Shown piece by piece: positions 33,419 through 42,040 of a stretch of DNA of 64,000 bases. This stretch comes from Coriobacteriia bacterium (GTDB lineage: Bacteria > Actinomycetota > Coriobacteriia > Coriobacteriales > UMGS124). Position 1 is the first letter of the stretch; every line of letters starts with the position of its first letter. The DNA is taken from contig JAGZEG010000003.1 of NCBI GenBank assembly GCA_018368455.1, positions 165,200-229,199 on the forward strand, read 5' to 3'. A program made the translations under genes and the position numbers. Below the pieces are notes generated by a model. That model ran no database searches. It saw only the letters and a list, made by a program, of their open reading frames with translations, and was not told where the DNA came from.

Positions 33419-34202
33419 TCAGAAGGGCGGCAAGCTCATCTGGGATAAGGCCCGCACCCGTGAGCTGTTCCGCCGCTTCAAGGAGCAGGGCGACGAGGAG
33501 GCTCGCAGCCAGCTCATCGTGAGCCACCTCAATCTCGTGCGCTTCCTTGCCGCAAAGTTCAATAACCGCGGCGAGCCGCTCGAGGATCTCATCCAGGTTG
33601 GCACGATCGGCCTCATCAAGGCAATCGATCGCTTTGACCCCTCGCGTGGACTGGAGTTCACGACGTACGCTACGCCGACGATCCTCGGCGAGATCAAGCG
33701 GCACTTCCGCGACAAGGGCTGGTCCGTGCGCGTGCCTCGCCGTCTCCAGGAGCTGTCCGCGAAGGTGAACCAGGCGACCGATGCGCTCACCCAGCAGCTT
33801 CAGCACTCTCCGACCGTCGATGAGATCGCCGACTACCTCGGCGTGTCTGTCGACGAGGTGCTCGAGGCCATGGAGTCGGGAGAGGCGTACTCTTCAGTGC
33901 CGCTCGAGGCCACGGGAACGGGCGACGACGACTCCGTGTCCGTCCTTGACCGCTACGCGAGCGAGGACGCTGACCTCAACGCTTCGGACGACCGCCTGCT
34001 CATCGAGCGGGTGCTGCGTGACTTCACGCCCAAAGAGCAGGAGGTTGTGCGCCTGCGTTTCATCGATGGCCTGACGCAGGCCGAGATCGCTCAGCGCCTC
34101 GACATCTCACAGGTGCAGGTGTCGCGCTTGCTGCGCCGCACGCTTAAGCGCATGCAAGAGAAGATCGCGCCCGGCCTGCAGGTCGATATCAGCGAAGGGT
34201 AG
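33408..34202 (+). CDS. SigB/SigF/SigG-subfamily RNA polymerase sigma factor
   Basis: A 264-residue alternative sigma factor of the stress/sporulation group. Region 2 is SHLNLVRFLAAKFNNRGEPLEDL with FDPSRGLEFTTYATPTILGE (about 40-90), region 3 contains SPTVDEIADYLGVSVDEVLEA (about 130-150), and region 4 is a helix-turn-helix (LTQAEIAQRLDISQVQVSRLL near 230). I chose ATG 33408, with GGGGA 6 bases upstream; ATG 33402 abuts that site. Most likely a general-stress factor controlled by the overlapping RsbW-like gene, since this class does not sporulate. Confidence 0.92.
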   Translation: MSSDQKGGKLIWDKARTRELFRRFKEQGDEEARSQLIVSHLNLVRFLAAKFNNRGEPLEDLIQVGTIGLIKAIDRFDPSRGLEFTTYATPTILGEIKRHFRDKGWSVRVPRRLQELSAKVNQATDALTQQLQHSPTVDEIADYLGVSVDEVLEAMESGEAYSSVPLEATGTGDDDSVSVLDRYASEDADLNASDDRLLIERVLRDFTPKEQEVVRLRFIDGLTQAEIAQRLDISQVQVSRLLRRTLKRMQEKIAPGLQVDISEG

Positions 34203-34213
34203 GTTGCCCACCG

Positions 34214-35794
34214 ATGCGTTTGCTGCCTGCGTCCACGCAGAGCCCTCAGATTCCCGACGTCGCCCCCTCGAATAGGGCGGGGGACGGAGGTGTGCGCTCG
34301 GCACGTGCCGAGCGCTATCGCCGCCGTTTCTTTCGCGTGTGGGGTTACATCGGCATCGGCATCATCGTCGTTGCCGTGTGCTGGTGCCTTGGCAAGATAG
34401 GCGACGCCATCAGCGTGCTGCTTGCCGGTGGCATCCTCGCGTTCATCTACGCGCCCATCACGAACGCGCTTGACAAGCACTTGCATGTGCCGCGTACGCT
34501 CGCAACATTTATCGGCATGATCACGGTGTTTGCCGCAATCGGCCTGCTGTCGTTTGTCATATTCCCGCCGATCATCTCGCAGGCGGCGAGCTTCGTGTCC
34601 GCTCTGCCCGGCTTTCTGGCGCAGATCCAGGACCTCTGGAACGATTTCAACGAGTTCCTTGCGCTCAACCCTGACGGGCAGGTCCAGACGTTTCTCGCCT
34701 CTATTACCGAGTCCGTTGGCGGGCAGGTGAGCCAGCTTGCGAGCAGCGTCGCCTCCTCGACGGCGTCAGGTTTGTTTACGGGCATCAAGTCGGTGTTCTC
34801 GAGCTTTGTCACGGGTTTCATGGCCGTGGTCATCTCGTTCTGGCTCGCGAAGGACTTCCCCCGCATGGAGCGCGAGGTCGCAAACATCGTGGGCCCGCGC
34901 CGTGGCGAGGACTACCGCATCGTCACGTCGGTGTTCGGCCGCTCCCTGTCCGGTTATCTTAAGGGCCTCATTGTCACGTCGACGTGCACGGGCGTCATAG
35001 CGGGCCTTGGTTTCTGGGTCCTGGGCGTTCCCTATGCCATGCTGCTCGGCCTGCTGACGGCTGTGCTCAACGTCATCCCGTACATTGGCCCCTGGGTCGG
35101 CGGTGGCCTGGGCTTCCTCGTTGGCCTGACGGTCGGGCCCGTCCCCGCGGTACTGTCCATCGCTGTGACGGTGCTCGCGCAGCAGTTCACGGACAACCTC
35201 ATCTCTCCGAAGGTCATGCAGTCGGCCGTGTCGCTGCACCCCGTCCTCGTCATCGCTGCCCTTTCTGCCGGCGGCTCTCTTGGCGGCATTCTCGGTATGA
35301 TTGCTGCCGTGCCACTGACGGCCGCCATAAAGGGCACGTTCGTCTATTACTTCGAGAAGAAGACGGGGCGACAGCTCGTGAGCCGCGACGGGTCGCTGTT
35401 CAAGGGCGAGCCGTTCTGCGACAAGGAGGGTAACCCCCGGCCTGCCTGCGACTCGTTGGGCGTCGACGTCGAAGGCGACAAGGGAGTGCCCGAGCGGATC
35501 AAGGCAGCAATACAGCACGGCCACACCGACGTTCCCGATCCCGTGCGCGCGGCTCAGGATGCGAAAGAGGCCCAGAAGGCCGCCGAGAAGGCGGAGCGGG
35601 CGCGCCAGCGCGAGGAGAAGGAGGCTGCTTCGACTCGCGAGAAGGCGGAGCAGCGCTCTCGTCGTTCTCGCCGTCATCACAAAGACGTTCCGTCTCAGAG
35701 GGGGACTGACGGCTTCGCTCCGAGCCGGGTCTCAGATGGCGCCCCTGCGAGCACGAAACCGGAACCCAAGGATGACCACCCAGAGGGCCGCTAA
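34214..35794 (+). CDS. AI-2E family transporter (PerM-like permease)
   Basis: A 526-residue membrane protein of the AI-2E/PerM family (roles reported include autoinducer export and Na+/H+ antiport). About eight helices span residues 45-380. The family block GVPYAMLLGLLTAVLNVIPYIGPW lies near 280, followed by DNLISPKVMQ near 333. The C-terminal 130 residues are unusual: a charged, Ala/Glu/Arg-rich predicted coiled coil and a Pro-rich end. It starts 11 bases after the sigma factor stop, so it probably shares that transcript. Confidence 0.87.
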   Translation: MRLLPASTQSPQIPDVAPSNRAGDGGVRSARAERYRRRFFRVWGYIGIGIIVVAVCWCLGKIGDAISVLLAGGILAFIYAPITNALDKHLHVPRTLATFIGMITVFAAIGLLSFVIFPPIISQAASFVSALPGFLAQIQDLWNDFNEFLALNPDGQVQTFLASITESVGGQVSQLASSVASSTASGLFTGIKSVFSSFVTGFMAVVISFWLAKDFPRMEREVANIVGPRRGEDYRIVTSVFGRSLSGYLKGLIVTSTCTGVIAGLGFWVLGVPYAMLLGLLTAVLNVIPYIGPWVGGGLGFLVGLTVGPVPAVLSIAVTVLAQQFTDNLISPKVMQSAVSLHPVLVIAALSAGGSLGGILGMIAAVPLTAAIKGTFVYYFEKKTGRQLVSRDGSLFKGEPFCDKEGNPRPACDSLGVDVEGDKGVPERIKAAIQHGHTDVPDPVRAAQDAKEAQKAAEKAERARQREEKEAASTREKAEQRSRRSRRHHKDVPSQRGTDGFAPSRVSDGAPASTKPEPKDDHPEGR

Positions 35795-35824
35795 GCGTTC
35801 CAAAAGTATCAGGCGTTTCTCGAT

Positions 35825-35863
35825 ACGCCCGTCGCCTACGTAGCGGCGGGCGTGTTCTTTTTT
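35825..35863 (+). terminator. Intrinsic terminator of the sigma factor-permease operon
   Basis: ACGCCCGTCGC (35825-35835) pairs with GCGGCGGGCGT (35843-35853), followed by TTCTTTTTT. Confidence 0.9.
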
Positions 35864-36138
35864 GTGCGCCGCGTTGGTGCGAGGTGCTTTAGGGGGCACA
35901 GCGGCGCCTCACGTGTGGGGCAAAGGGGCCAATAACCAGCCACTACCTGCCCTGATTCTGTGATTTGGCGGGATGCTCCTCCCACCGGGCCACCCCGGGC
36001 GGGCAAATGATCCCCAAGGATGTATTATCAGCGGGTTTGGATACCGTCATTGACGCCCGTCGTCGCGCAAACGCTTGTCACCTGCTGTTTCGTGGAACGC
36101 GCCGACGACGCCGGGCCTTGGACGAAAGTGAGGGCACG
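35864..36138 (+). other. Leader region of alaS
   Basis: About 275 bases without a separate gene. The alaS frame is open through part of it but lacks homology to AlaRS there. No promoter or riboswitch could be assigned with confidence. Confidence 0.35.
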
Positions 36139-38769
36139 TTGAAGTCCGCAGAGATTCGTGAGCTCTTTCTTCGCTTCTTCGAGGAGCGTGGCTGTCGTCG
36201 CGTTGCGTCGTCGTCGCTCGTTCCGGATGACCCGTCGCTGCTGTTGACGAACGCTGGCATGAACCAGTTCAAGCAGTATTACCTCGGTAAGAAGACCATG
36301 GAGGAGATCGGCGCCACGTCGTGTCAGAAGTGCCTGCGCACGAACGACATCGACTCTATTGGCCTCGACGGACGCCACCTCTCGTTCTTCGAGATGCTCG
36401 GTAACTTCTCGTTCGGCGGCTACACGAAGCAGCAGGCCTGCGCGTGGGCGTTCGAGTTCATTACGAGTGACAAGTACCTCGGCCTCCCGCTCGACCGTCT
36501 GTACTTCACGATCTTCACCGAAGATGACGATGCACACGACATCTGGCGTGCGCTTGGCGTTCCCGAGGATCACATCTCCCGCCTCGGCGAGGACGATAAC
36601 TTCTGGGCCGCCGGCCCCACCGGCCCCTGCGGCCCTTGCTCCGAGATCTACTATGACCAGGGCCCCGAGGTGGGCTGCGGAAGCCCCGACTGCAAGCCCG
36701 GCTGCGACTGCGACCGCTTCCTCGAGTTCTGGAACCTCGTCTTCACGCAGTTCGATCGTCAGGAGGACGGCTCGCTGCCGCCGCTGCCGCATCAGAACAT
36801 CGACACGGGCATGGGCCTGGAGCGCATTTCTGCCATCATGCAGGGCAAGTCGACGAACTACGACTCCGACATCCTCACCGGCCTTCTGTCGGTCGGGGAG
36901 GGCCTGACGGGCCTCACGTACGGCGCTGACCCCAAGGCCGACATCAGCCTTCGCATCCTTGCCGACCACGCCCGCGCCGTGACGTTCATGCTGGGCGACG
37001 GCATCCTGCCCTCAAACGAGGGCCGCGGCTACGTGCTGCGTCGTCTGATGCGTCGCGCCATCTACCACGGCCGCATGCTCGGCATCGAGGGCAGCTTTAT
37101 GGGCACGTACATCGATCGCGTCATCGCGGAGATGGGCGACTCTTATCCCGAGATCGTCGAAAACGCCGACCTCATCCATCGCATCACGCTGTCGGAGGAG
37201 GAGCGCTTCTCCGCGACGCTGCGCACGGGCCAGGCCTACCTTGACGAGGCGCTCGCCAAGCTGCCTGAGGGCGGCGTGCTCGACGGCGCCGACGCGTTCC
37301 GTCTGCACGACACGTTTGGCTTCCCGTTTGACCTCACGGTCGAGGTTGCCCAGGCCCAGGGCCACGACGTCGACCACGAAGGCTTCGAGCGCGAGATGAC
37401 CGCCCAGCGCGAGCGTGCCCGCGCCCAGGTAAAAGACGTTGCCTGGGGCAAGTTTGACACGATCTGGGTCGCGCTGTCCGGTCAGTTTGGCGGCGACGAG
37501 TTCGTCGGCTACGACACCGACTCCGTCGACACGCAGATCCGCGCGCTCGTCGTGGACGAGCAGGTCGTCGACGAGGCCACGCAGGGTCAGAAGGTCGACG
37601 TCCTGCTGCCGCGCACGAGCTTCTACGCTGAGAAGGGCGGCCAGGTCGGCGACGCAGGCGTCATCGAGGGCGAGGGCTTCAAGCTCCAGGTCAGCGATAC
37701 GACGAGCGCCGAGAAGGTCCTGACCGTTCACCATTGCACTGTCGTGTCCGGCACGGTGCACGTCGGTGACGAGTGCACGGCAACGATCGACCACCTGCGC
37801 CGCGAGCGTATCCGTCGCAATCACACGGCGACGCACATCCTGCACGCCGCCTTGCGCCAGGTGCTCGGAACGCACGTCAACCAGGCTGGCTCGCTCGTCG
37901 AGCCCGGTCGCTTGCGCTTCGACTTCACGCACTTCCAGGCTGTGACGCGTGCCGAGCTCGACGAGGTCGAGCGCATCTGCAACGAGCGCATCATGGCCGA
38001 CCTGCCCGTGTCCACGCGCGAGTGCTCGCTTGACGAGGCCCGTGCATCGGGGGCCATGGCGCTGTTCGGCGAGAAGTATGGCGAGCGCGTGCGCGTCGTG
38101 GATGTTGAGGGCTTCTCTCGCGAGCTGTGCGGTGGCACGCACGTGCGCCGCTCGTCCGAGATCGGCCTGCTCAAGATCGTGTCTGAGGGCTCCGTCGCAG
38201 CCAACGTGCGCCGCATCGAGGCGCTGACGAGCTTCGACGCCCTTGCATACCTCAACGAGGAGGAGCACACGCTGCGCGAGGCGGCCGATGCTCTCAAGGT
38301 TCCCACACGCGACGTGCCGCGCAAGGCTGCCGATCTGGCCGCCGAGGTCAAGGCGCTCGAGGATGCGGAGAAGAAGGCGCGCGCTGCTGCGGCTGCCAGC
38401 AAGGTGGACGCCGTTCTCGACGGCGTGATCGACGCCGGCTATCCGCTCGTGATCGCGCGTGTCGACGGCCTCGATGCCGAGGGCATGCGCGGCCAGTGGG
38501 ACCTCGTGCGCGATAAGCTTGCTGCGCCGGGCGCCTGCGTGCTCGGCACGGTGACGGAGTCCGGCGCGCCGCTGCTCATGGCCGCTGGCACGGACGAGGC
38601 CGTCGCGGCGGGCTTCAACGCCGGCAAGGTCATCAAGGCCATCGCGCCCGCCATCCACGGCGGTGGCGGCGGTCGTCCGCAGATGGCGCAGGCCGGAGGC
38701 AAGGACGCGTCCGGTCTTGACGTGGCGCTCACCCAGGCGCGCGCCCTGTTTGAGGGCGCTGGCTGCTAG
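36139..38769 (+). CDS. alaS: Alanyl-tRNA synthetase
   Basis: Class II synthetase of 876 residues that charges tRNA-Ala and edits Ser/Gly mischarges. The catalytic domain opens with SAEIRELFLRFFEERG and contains FEMLGNFSFGGY and NFWAAGPTGPCGPCSEI. The editing domain has the zinc-binding HTATHIL near 566 and CGGTH near 665. A C-terminal domain ends in the Gly-rich HGGGGGRPQMAQAGG. The start is TTG at 36139, preceded by GTGAGGG. ATG codons further upstream would add up to 58 residues unlike any AlaRS. First gene of a dense housekeeping run; ruvX starts one base after its stop. Confidence 0.97.
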   Translation: MKSAEIRELFLRFFEERGCRRVASSSLVPDDPSLLLTNAGMNQFKQYYLGKKTMEEIGATSCQKCLRTNDIDSIGLDGRHLSFFEMLGNFSFGGYTKQQACAWAFEFITSDKYLGLPLDRLYFTIFTEDDDAHDIWRALGVPEDHISRLGEDDNFWAAGPTGPCGPCSEIYYDQGPEVGCGSPDCKPGCDCDRFLEFWNLVFTQFDRQEDGSLPPLPHQNIDTGMGLERISAIMQGKSTNYDSDILTGLLSVGEGLTGLTYGADPKADISLRILADHARAVTFMLGDGILPSNEGRGYVLRRLMRRAIYHGRMLGIEGSFMGTYIDRVIAEMGDSYPEIVENADLIHRITLSEEERFSATLRTGQAYLDEALAKLPEGGVLDGADAFRLHDTFGFPFDLTVEVAQAQGHDVDHEGFEREMTAQRERARAQVKDVAWGKFDTIWVALSGQFGGDEFVGYDTDSVDTQIRALVVDEQVVDEATQGQKVDVLLPRTSFYAEKGGQVGDAGVIEGEGFKLQVSDTTSAEKVLTVHHCTVVSGTVHVGDECTATIDHLRRERIRRNHTATHILHAALRQVLGTHVNQAGSLVEPGRLRFDFTHFQAVTRAELDEVERICNERIMADLPVSTRECSLDEARASGAMALFGEKYGERVRVVDVEGFSRELCGGTHVRRSSEIGLLKIVSEGSVAANVRRIEALTSFDALAYLNEEEHTLREAADALKVPTRDVPRKAADLAAEVKALEDAEKKARAAAAASKVDAVLDGVIDAGYPLVIARVDGLDAEGMRGQWDLVRDKLAAPGACVLGTVTESGAPLLMAAGTDEAVAAGFNAGKVIKAIAPAIHGGGGGRPQMAQAGGKDASGLDVALTQARALFEGAGC

Positions 38770-38770
38770 A

Positions 38771-39202
38771 ATGAGAGTGATCGCCCTTGACATCGGGGAG
38801 CGCCGCGTCGGCGTCGCGTTCGGCGACACGGCCTCCCGCGTGGCAGTCCCGCTCACGGTGCTGCCTGCTAACGAGGTGGAGGTCCCCGGGCGCTCGTTCA
38901 AGCGCGTGCTCGAGGATCACGAGCCCGACATGCTGCTGTGCGGGCGTCCTCTGACGATGGCAGGGGAGGAGGGACCCCAGGCCCAGCGCGTCATGGCTAT
39001 CGCACGCAAGGTGGCGGACGCCTGCGGCCTGGAGCTTGCCTTCACCGACGAGCGGCTCTCGTCGGCGCAGGCAAAGCGCATCCTGCATGAGCAGGGGCTT
39101 TCGGAGCGTCAGATGCGCGGCAAGATAGACTGCATCGCAGCGTCGCTCTTCCTGCAGTCCTGGATGGATAGCCAGGACTGCCCGACGAGGGGAGACAGAT
39201 GA
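38771..39202 (+). CDS. ruvX: YqgF/RuvX-type putative pre-16S rRNA nuclease
   Basis: A 143-residue RNase-H-fold protein (YqgF), known to help mature the 5' end of 16S rRNA and once annotated as a Holliday junction resolvase. The start VIALDIGERRVGVAFGD holds the first catalytic Asp, the middle contains LLCGRPLTM, and FTDERLSSAQA plus KIDCIAAS supply the remaining acidic residues. It begins one base after alaS and overlaps mltG by 4 bases, the order alaS-yqgF-mltG common in Gram-positive bacteria. Confidence 0.92.
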   Translation: MRVIALDIGERRVGVAFGDTASRVAVPLTVLPANEVEVPGRSFKRVLEDHEPDMLLCGRPLTMAGEEGPQAQRVMAIARKVADACGLELAFTDERLSSAQAKRILHEQGLSERQMRGKIDCIAASLFLQSWMDSQDCPTRGDR

Positions 39203-40386
39203 GTCTCAAGCCGTTCGATCCCAGCGAGCTTCGGGACGACCAGGACGAGCAGGGCGCCGATCTGCGCCAGGGTGCCACGTCCATGCACAAGTACGACACC
39301 GTCACGATGAAGAAGACGGTGGCGCAGAAGCACCCACGCCGCACGCGCTTCGCCGCTGTGGTCGGTGCTGTCGTTGCCGTGGCACTCGTGCTGGTCGTTG
39401 CCGTCGTGGTCGTCGTCAACTTCAGGGCCGCATCCGACCAGCAGGACGAAGGCGGCGCCATCTCGGTGAGCATTCCCGCCAACTACGGCGCGGGCGACAT
39501 CGCACAGCTGCTTCAGCAGTCCGGCGTCATCACGAGCACGACGGACTTCATGAACGCGGTGCAGGCGGCGGGCAACGTCGACTCGAGCCTCAAGGCGGGT
39601 GCGTACAGCTTCGAGCGCAACATGAGCTACGACGACGTCATCAAGCAGCTCGTCGCCGGTCCCAACGACACGTCGAAGTCGCTGACGATCCCGGAGGGAC
39701 TCACGGTCAACCAGGTGGCGCAGCGCGTGCAGGAGGCGCTCGGCATCTCTTCCGATGCGTTCCTTGCGCAGGCGAAGGCTTCGAACTACGTGGCGACGTA
39801 CCAGTTCTTGTCAGGCGCGTACAACGACTCGCTTGAGGGCTACCTCTTCCCGAAGACGTACACGTTTGGCAACGAGGAAGTCACGGCTGACATGGTCATC
39901 CGCGCGATGCTCGACCAGTTCCAGGCCGAGATCGCAGCTGTAAGCCTCGGCGGGGCCACGCAGGGCGCCACGACGCTTTCGCTCAGTGACGTTGTCATCC
40001 TCGCCAGCCTCATCGAGCGTGAGACGGCGGTCGCCGACGAGCGTCCGCTGGTGGCTTCTGTCGTGTACAACCGTCTCAACGCAGGCATGGCGCTGCAGAT
40101 CGACGCCGCCATCAACTACGCGCTCGGCAAGGATGACCTGCTCTCGACGGAGGACCTGCAGGTCGATTCCCCGTACAACACGTACACGAACCTCGGCCTG
40201 CCTCCGGGTCCCATCTGCTCGCCTTCGCTGGCGTCTCTGCAGGCGGCCGCCGGTCCCGCGCAGACGGATTACTACTACTACGTCGCGTCGCCCGCGCTTG
40301 ACGGCACGCACACGTTCTGCGCGACGGAGGACGAGTTCTGGGCGGCTCGCTCTGCCTATAACGAGGCCATGGGATTTGCGTCGTGA
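39199..40386 (+). CDS. mltG: Endolytic murein transglycosylase MltG (YceG family)
   Basis: A 395-residue membrane-anchored enzyme that cleaves nascent glycan strands and so limits peptidoglycan strand length. One transmembrane helix near 52-74 is followed by a LysM-like region (ISVSIPANYGAGDIAQLLQQ) and the catalytic domain with LEGYLFPKTYTF near 213 and the catalytic Glu in ASLIERETA near 272. The C-terminal signature is YNTYTNLGLPPGPI. Its start overlaps ruvX, and its stop overlaps the GTG start of the next gene. Confidence 0.95.
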   Translation: MSLKPFDPSELRDDQDEQGADLRQGATSMHKYDTVTMKKTVAQKHPRRTRFAAVVGAVVAVALVLVVAVVVVVNFRAASDQQDEGGAISVSIPANYGAGDIAQLLQQSGVITSTTDFMNAVQAAGNVDSSLKAGAYSFERNMSYDDVIKQLVAGPNDTSKSLTIPEGLTVNQVAQRVQEALGISSDAFLAQAKASNYVATYQFLSGAYNDSLEGYLFPKTYTFGNEEVTADMVIRAMLDQFQAEIAAVSLGGATQGATTLSLSDVVILASLIERETAVADERPLVASVVYNRLNAGMALQIDAAINYALGKDDLLSTEDLQVDSPYNTYTNLGLPPGPICSPSLASLQAAAGPAQTDYYYYVASPALDGTHTFCATEDEFWAARSAYNEAMGFAS

Positions 40387-40880
40387 GCTTGATTCAGCCG
40401 GGGCGCTACGTGCGTGGAGTGACCTCGCTTGACCTCGACGCCCTCTGGGCGTCGGGCAAGCGAGGCATCTTCATTGACCGCGACAACACGATCGTCCCAC
40501 GCGACACGCACGTGTTGCCCGATGACGTGCGCGCCTGGCTCGCGTCGGCCCGCAAGCGGGGCTTTCGCCTGTGCATCGTCTCAAACAACTGGGCGAAGAA
40601 CGTGCGGGGAAACGCACAGGACATCGGTGCCGAGCTTGTTGCCTGTGCGCTCAAGCCGCTTCCGTTCGCCATCTGGCATGCCCTTCGCAAGGTGGGTGTG
40701 AGGCGTCGCGAGGCCGTGTTCATTGGCGACCAGCTGTTCACAGACGCCCTCGGCGCCAACATCGCGGGTGTGGACTCCATCCTCGTTGTCCCCCAGGCCA
40801 ACGTCGACCTGAAGCACGGTCTGGCCTTCCGAGGTCTCGAGCGGCGCGTGCTCGCTGACAGGAAGCCCGAAGGGGAGTAG
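40383..40880 (+). CDS. YqeG-family HAD IIIA-type phosphatase
   Basis: A 165-residue HAD phosphatase of the YqeG group. Motif I is GIFIDRDNTIVP (about 28-39), motif II is LCIVSNNW near 61, and motif IV is VFIGDQLFTDALGAN near 114. In Firmicutes yqeG usually precedes aroE/aroD-type shikimate genes, and here aroK lies two genes downstream. The start is a GTG overlapping the mltG stop (ATGA-like coupling). The physiological substrate of this group is not settled. Confidence 0.87.
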   Translation: MSLIQPGRYVRGVTSLDLDALWASGKRGIFIDRDNTIVPRDTHVLPDDVRAWLASARKRGFRLCIVSNNWAKNVRGNAQDIGAELVACALKPLPFAIWHALRKVGVRRREAVFIGDQLFTDALGANIAGVDSILVVPQANVDLKHGLAFRGLERRVLADRKPEGE

Positions 40881-40886
40881 CGTCTC

Positions 40887-41372
40887 GTGGCGGTCGCCTG
40901 CGCATGGGCCTGCGTTTCCCTGACGCTTGCGGCTCTTGGCACGGGCGCCTTCGTGGACGCAATCGAGCGGCGCATCCCCAACGCGTGCGTTGTTATCGTG
41001 GCTCTCTGTGCGCTCGTCCAGCTTGCGCTGCATGCGAGCGGCCTGCTGGTGAGTACGTCCTTCTCCGGCCTCGCTCCCGACGGCTCCCGTCTGCTGAGTG
41101 CAGCGGGTGTGTTGGGCGTCCTTCTTGCGGCTGAGGCGCTGTGGCGTGCGATGCGGGGCAGACACGGCATCGGTCTGGGTGACGTCAAGCTTCTCTCGGC
41201 CCTGGCGCTGTGGCTTGGCCCGGGCATCGTCGCCGTCCTTTTCCTTGCAAGCCTGGCGGGCTGTGCCGTGTCGCTCGCGCGTGGCCAGCGGACGTTTGCA
41301 TTCGGCCCGTATATCGCGCTTGCGGGCGGCGCATGCCTCATGCTGAGATTGTTCGCGCAGCTCCCGTGGTAA
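40887..41372 (+). CDS. A24-family prepilin peptidase (CpaA/TadV-like)
   Basis: A 161-residue membrane aspartyl protease that would trim type IV prepilin-like leader peptides. The two catalytic Asp motifs are present: DAIERRIPN (near 25, first Asp) and GIGLGDVKLL (near 95, second Asp). About five or six helices. The N-terminal methylase domain of PilD is absent, as in CpaA/TadV. It starts at GTG 40887 after GAAGGGGAG. No pilin or Tad secretion gene is present in the window, so its substrates must be encoded elsewhere. Confidence 0.87.
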   Translation: MAVACAWACVSLTLAALGTGAFVDAIERRIPNACVVIVALCALVQLALHASGLLVSTSFSGLAPDGSRLLSAAGVLGVLLAAEALWRAMRGRHGIGLGDVKLLSALALWLGPGIVAVLFLASLAGCAVSLARGQRTFAFGPYIALAGGACLMLRLFAQLPW

Positions 41373-41440
41373 AATCGCATGGAAACCCACGGAAGGCGAA
41401 GCTGCGCGCCTCGCGACGCTGCAGGACGGACCAGCATCAC

Positions 41441-41995
41441 ATGCAAGACGGCACGACGCCCGATGGCTACACGCGCCATGCGGGATGCGATCATATCTTT
41501 TTCATAGGCTTTCTGGGAGCCGGCAAGTCGACAGTGGCCCGAAATCTTGGCCACCTATTCAATCGTCGGCACCTGGACACGGACCGCATGGTCGTTCATC
41601 GCGAGCATGCCTCGGTGGCGCAACTCTTCGACACGGTGGGCGAGCCGGCGTTCCGCGCTATGGAGGTCGCCGCCCTGCGCTCGCTTCTTTCGGAAAAGAG
41701 CTGTCTCATCTCGTGTGGTGGCGGCATCGTGGAGTGCCCAGAGAGCGTTGAGCTCATGCGCACGATGGGCAAGGTCGTCTTTCTCGACCTCGACCTGGAC
41801 GAGGCGCTCTCCCACATCACACATCCCGAGATCAGGCCCGATCTGGGCACGTATGACGAGGCGGCTCGTCTGCTCTCACATCGCCGTCCGCTTTATGAGC
41901 AGGCGGCGGACTACGTGCTCGACATCCGCGGCCTGTCGTTCATCGACGTGGCCTATTCCGTCGGCGAGCTCCTCTACGACGAGGGGCTGCTGTAG
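41441..41995 (+). CDS. aroK: Shikimate kinase
   Basis: Phosphorylates shikimate at the 3-hydroxyl with ATP in aromatic amino acid synthesis. 184 residues. Walker A is FIGFLGAGKST (21-31), the shikimate-binding Asp is in HLDTDRM near 46, and the ligand loop SCGGGIVE is near 90. A lid follows (RPDLGTYDEAARLLSHRRPLY). The start at ATG 41441 is the only Met close to the domain; its ribosome site (AGGACGG) is weak. It is the only shikimate-pathway gene in the window. Confidence 0.92.
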   Translation: MQDGTTPDGYTRHAGCDHIFFIGFLGAGKSTVARNLGHLFNRRHLDTDRMVVHREHASVAQLFDTVGEPAFRAMEVAALRSLLSEKSCLISCGGGIVECPESVELMRTMGKVVFLDLDLDEALSHITHPEIRPDLGTYDEAARLLSHRRPLYEQAADYVLDIRGLSFIDVAYSVGELLYDEGLL

Positions 41996-42040
41996 GGGCG
42001 ACCCAACCTGTCTTCCATCCTTTGAAAGGAGCGCTTCACA

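Noticed and set aside
36080..36125. T-box-like core (GTGGAACGCG) ahead of alaS
   Set aside because: The conserved TGGNACCGCG sequence is incomplete, and I see no specifier loop or antiterminator/terminator pair.
37012..38901. 629-codon minus-strand frame opposite alaS
   Set aside because: alaS is certain in the sense frame; the antisense product is composition-driven.
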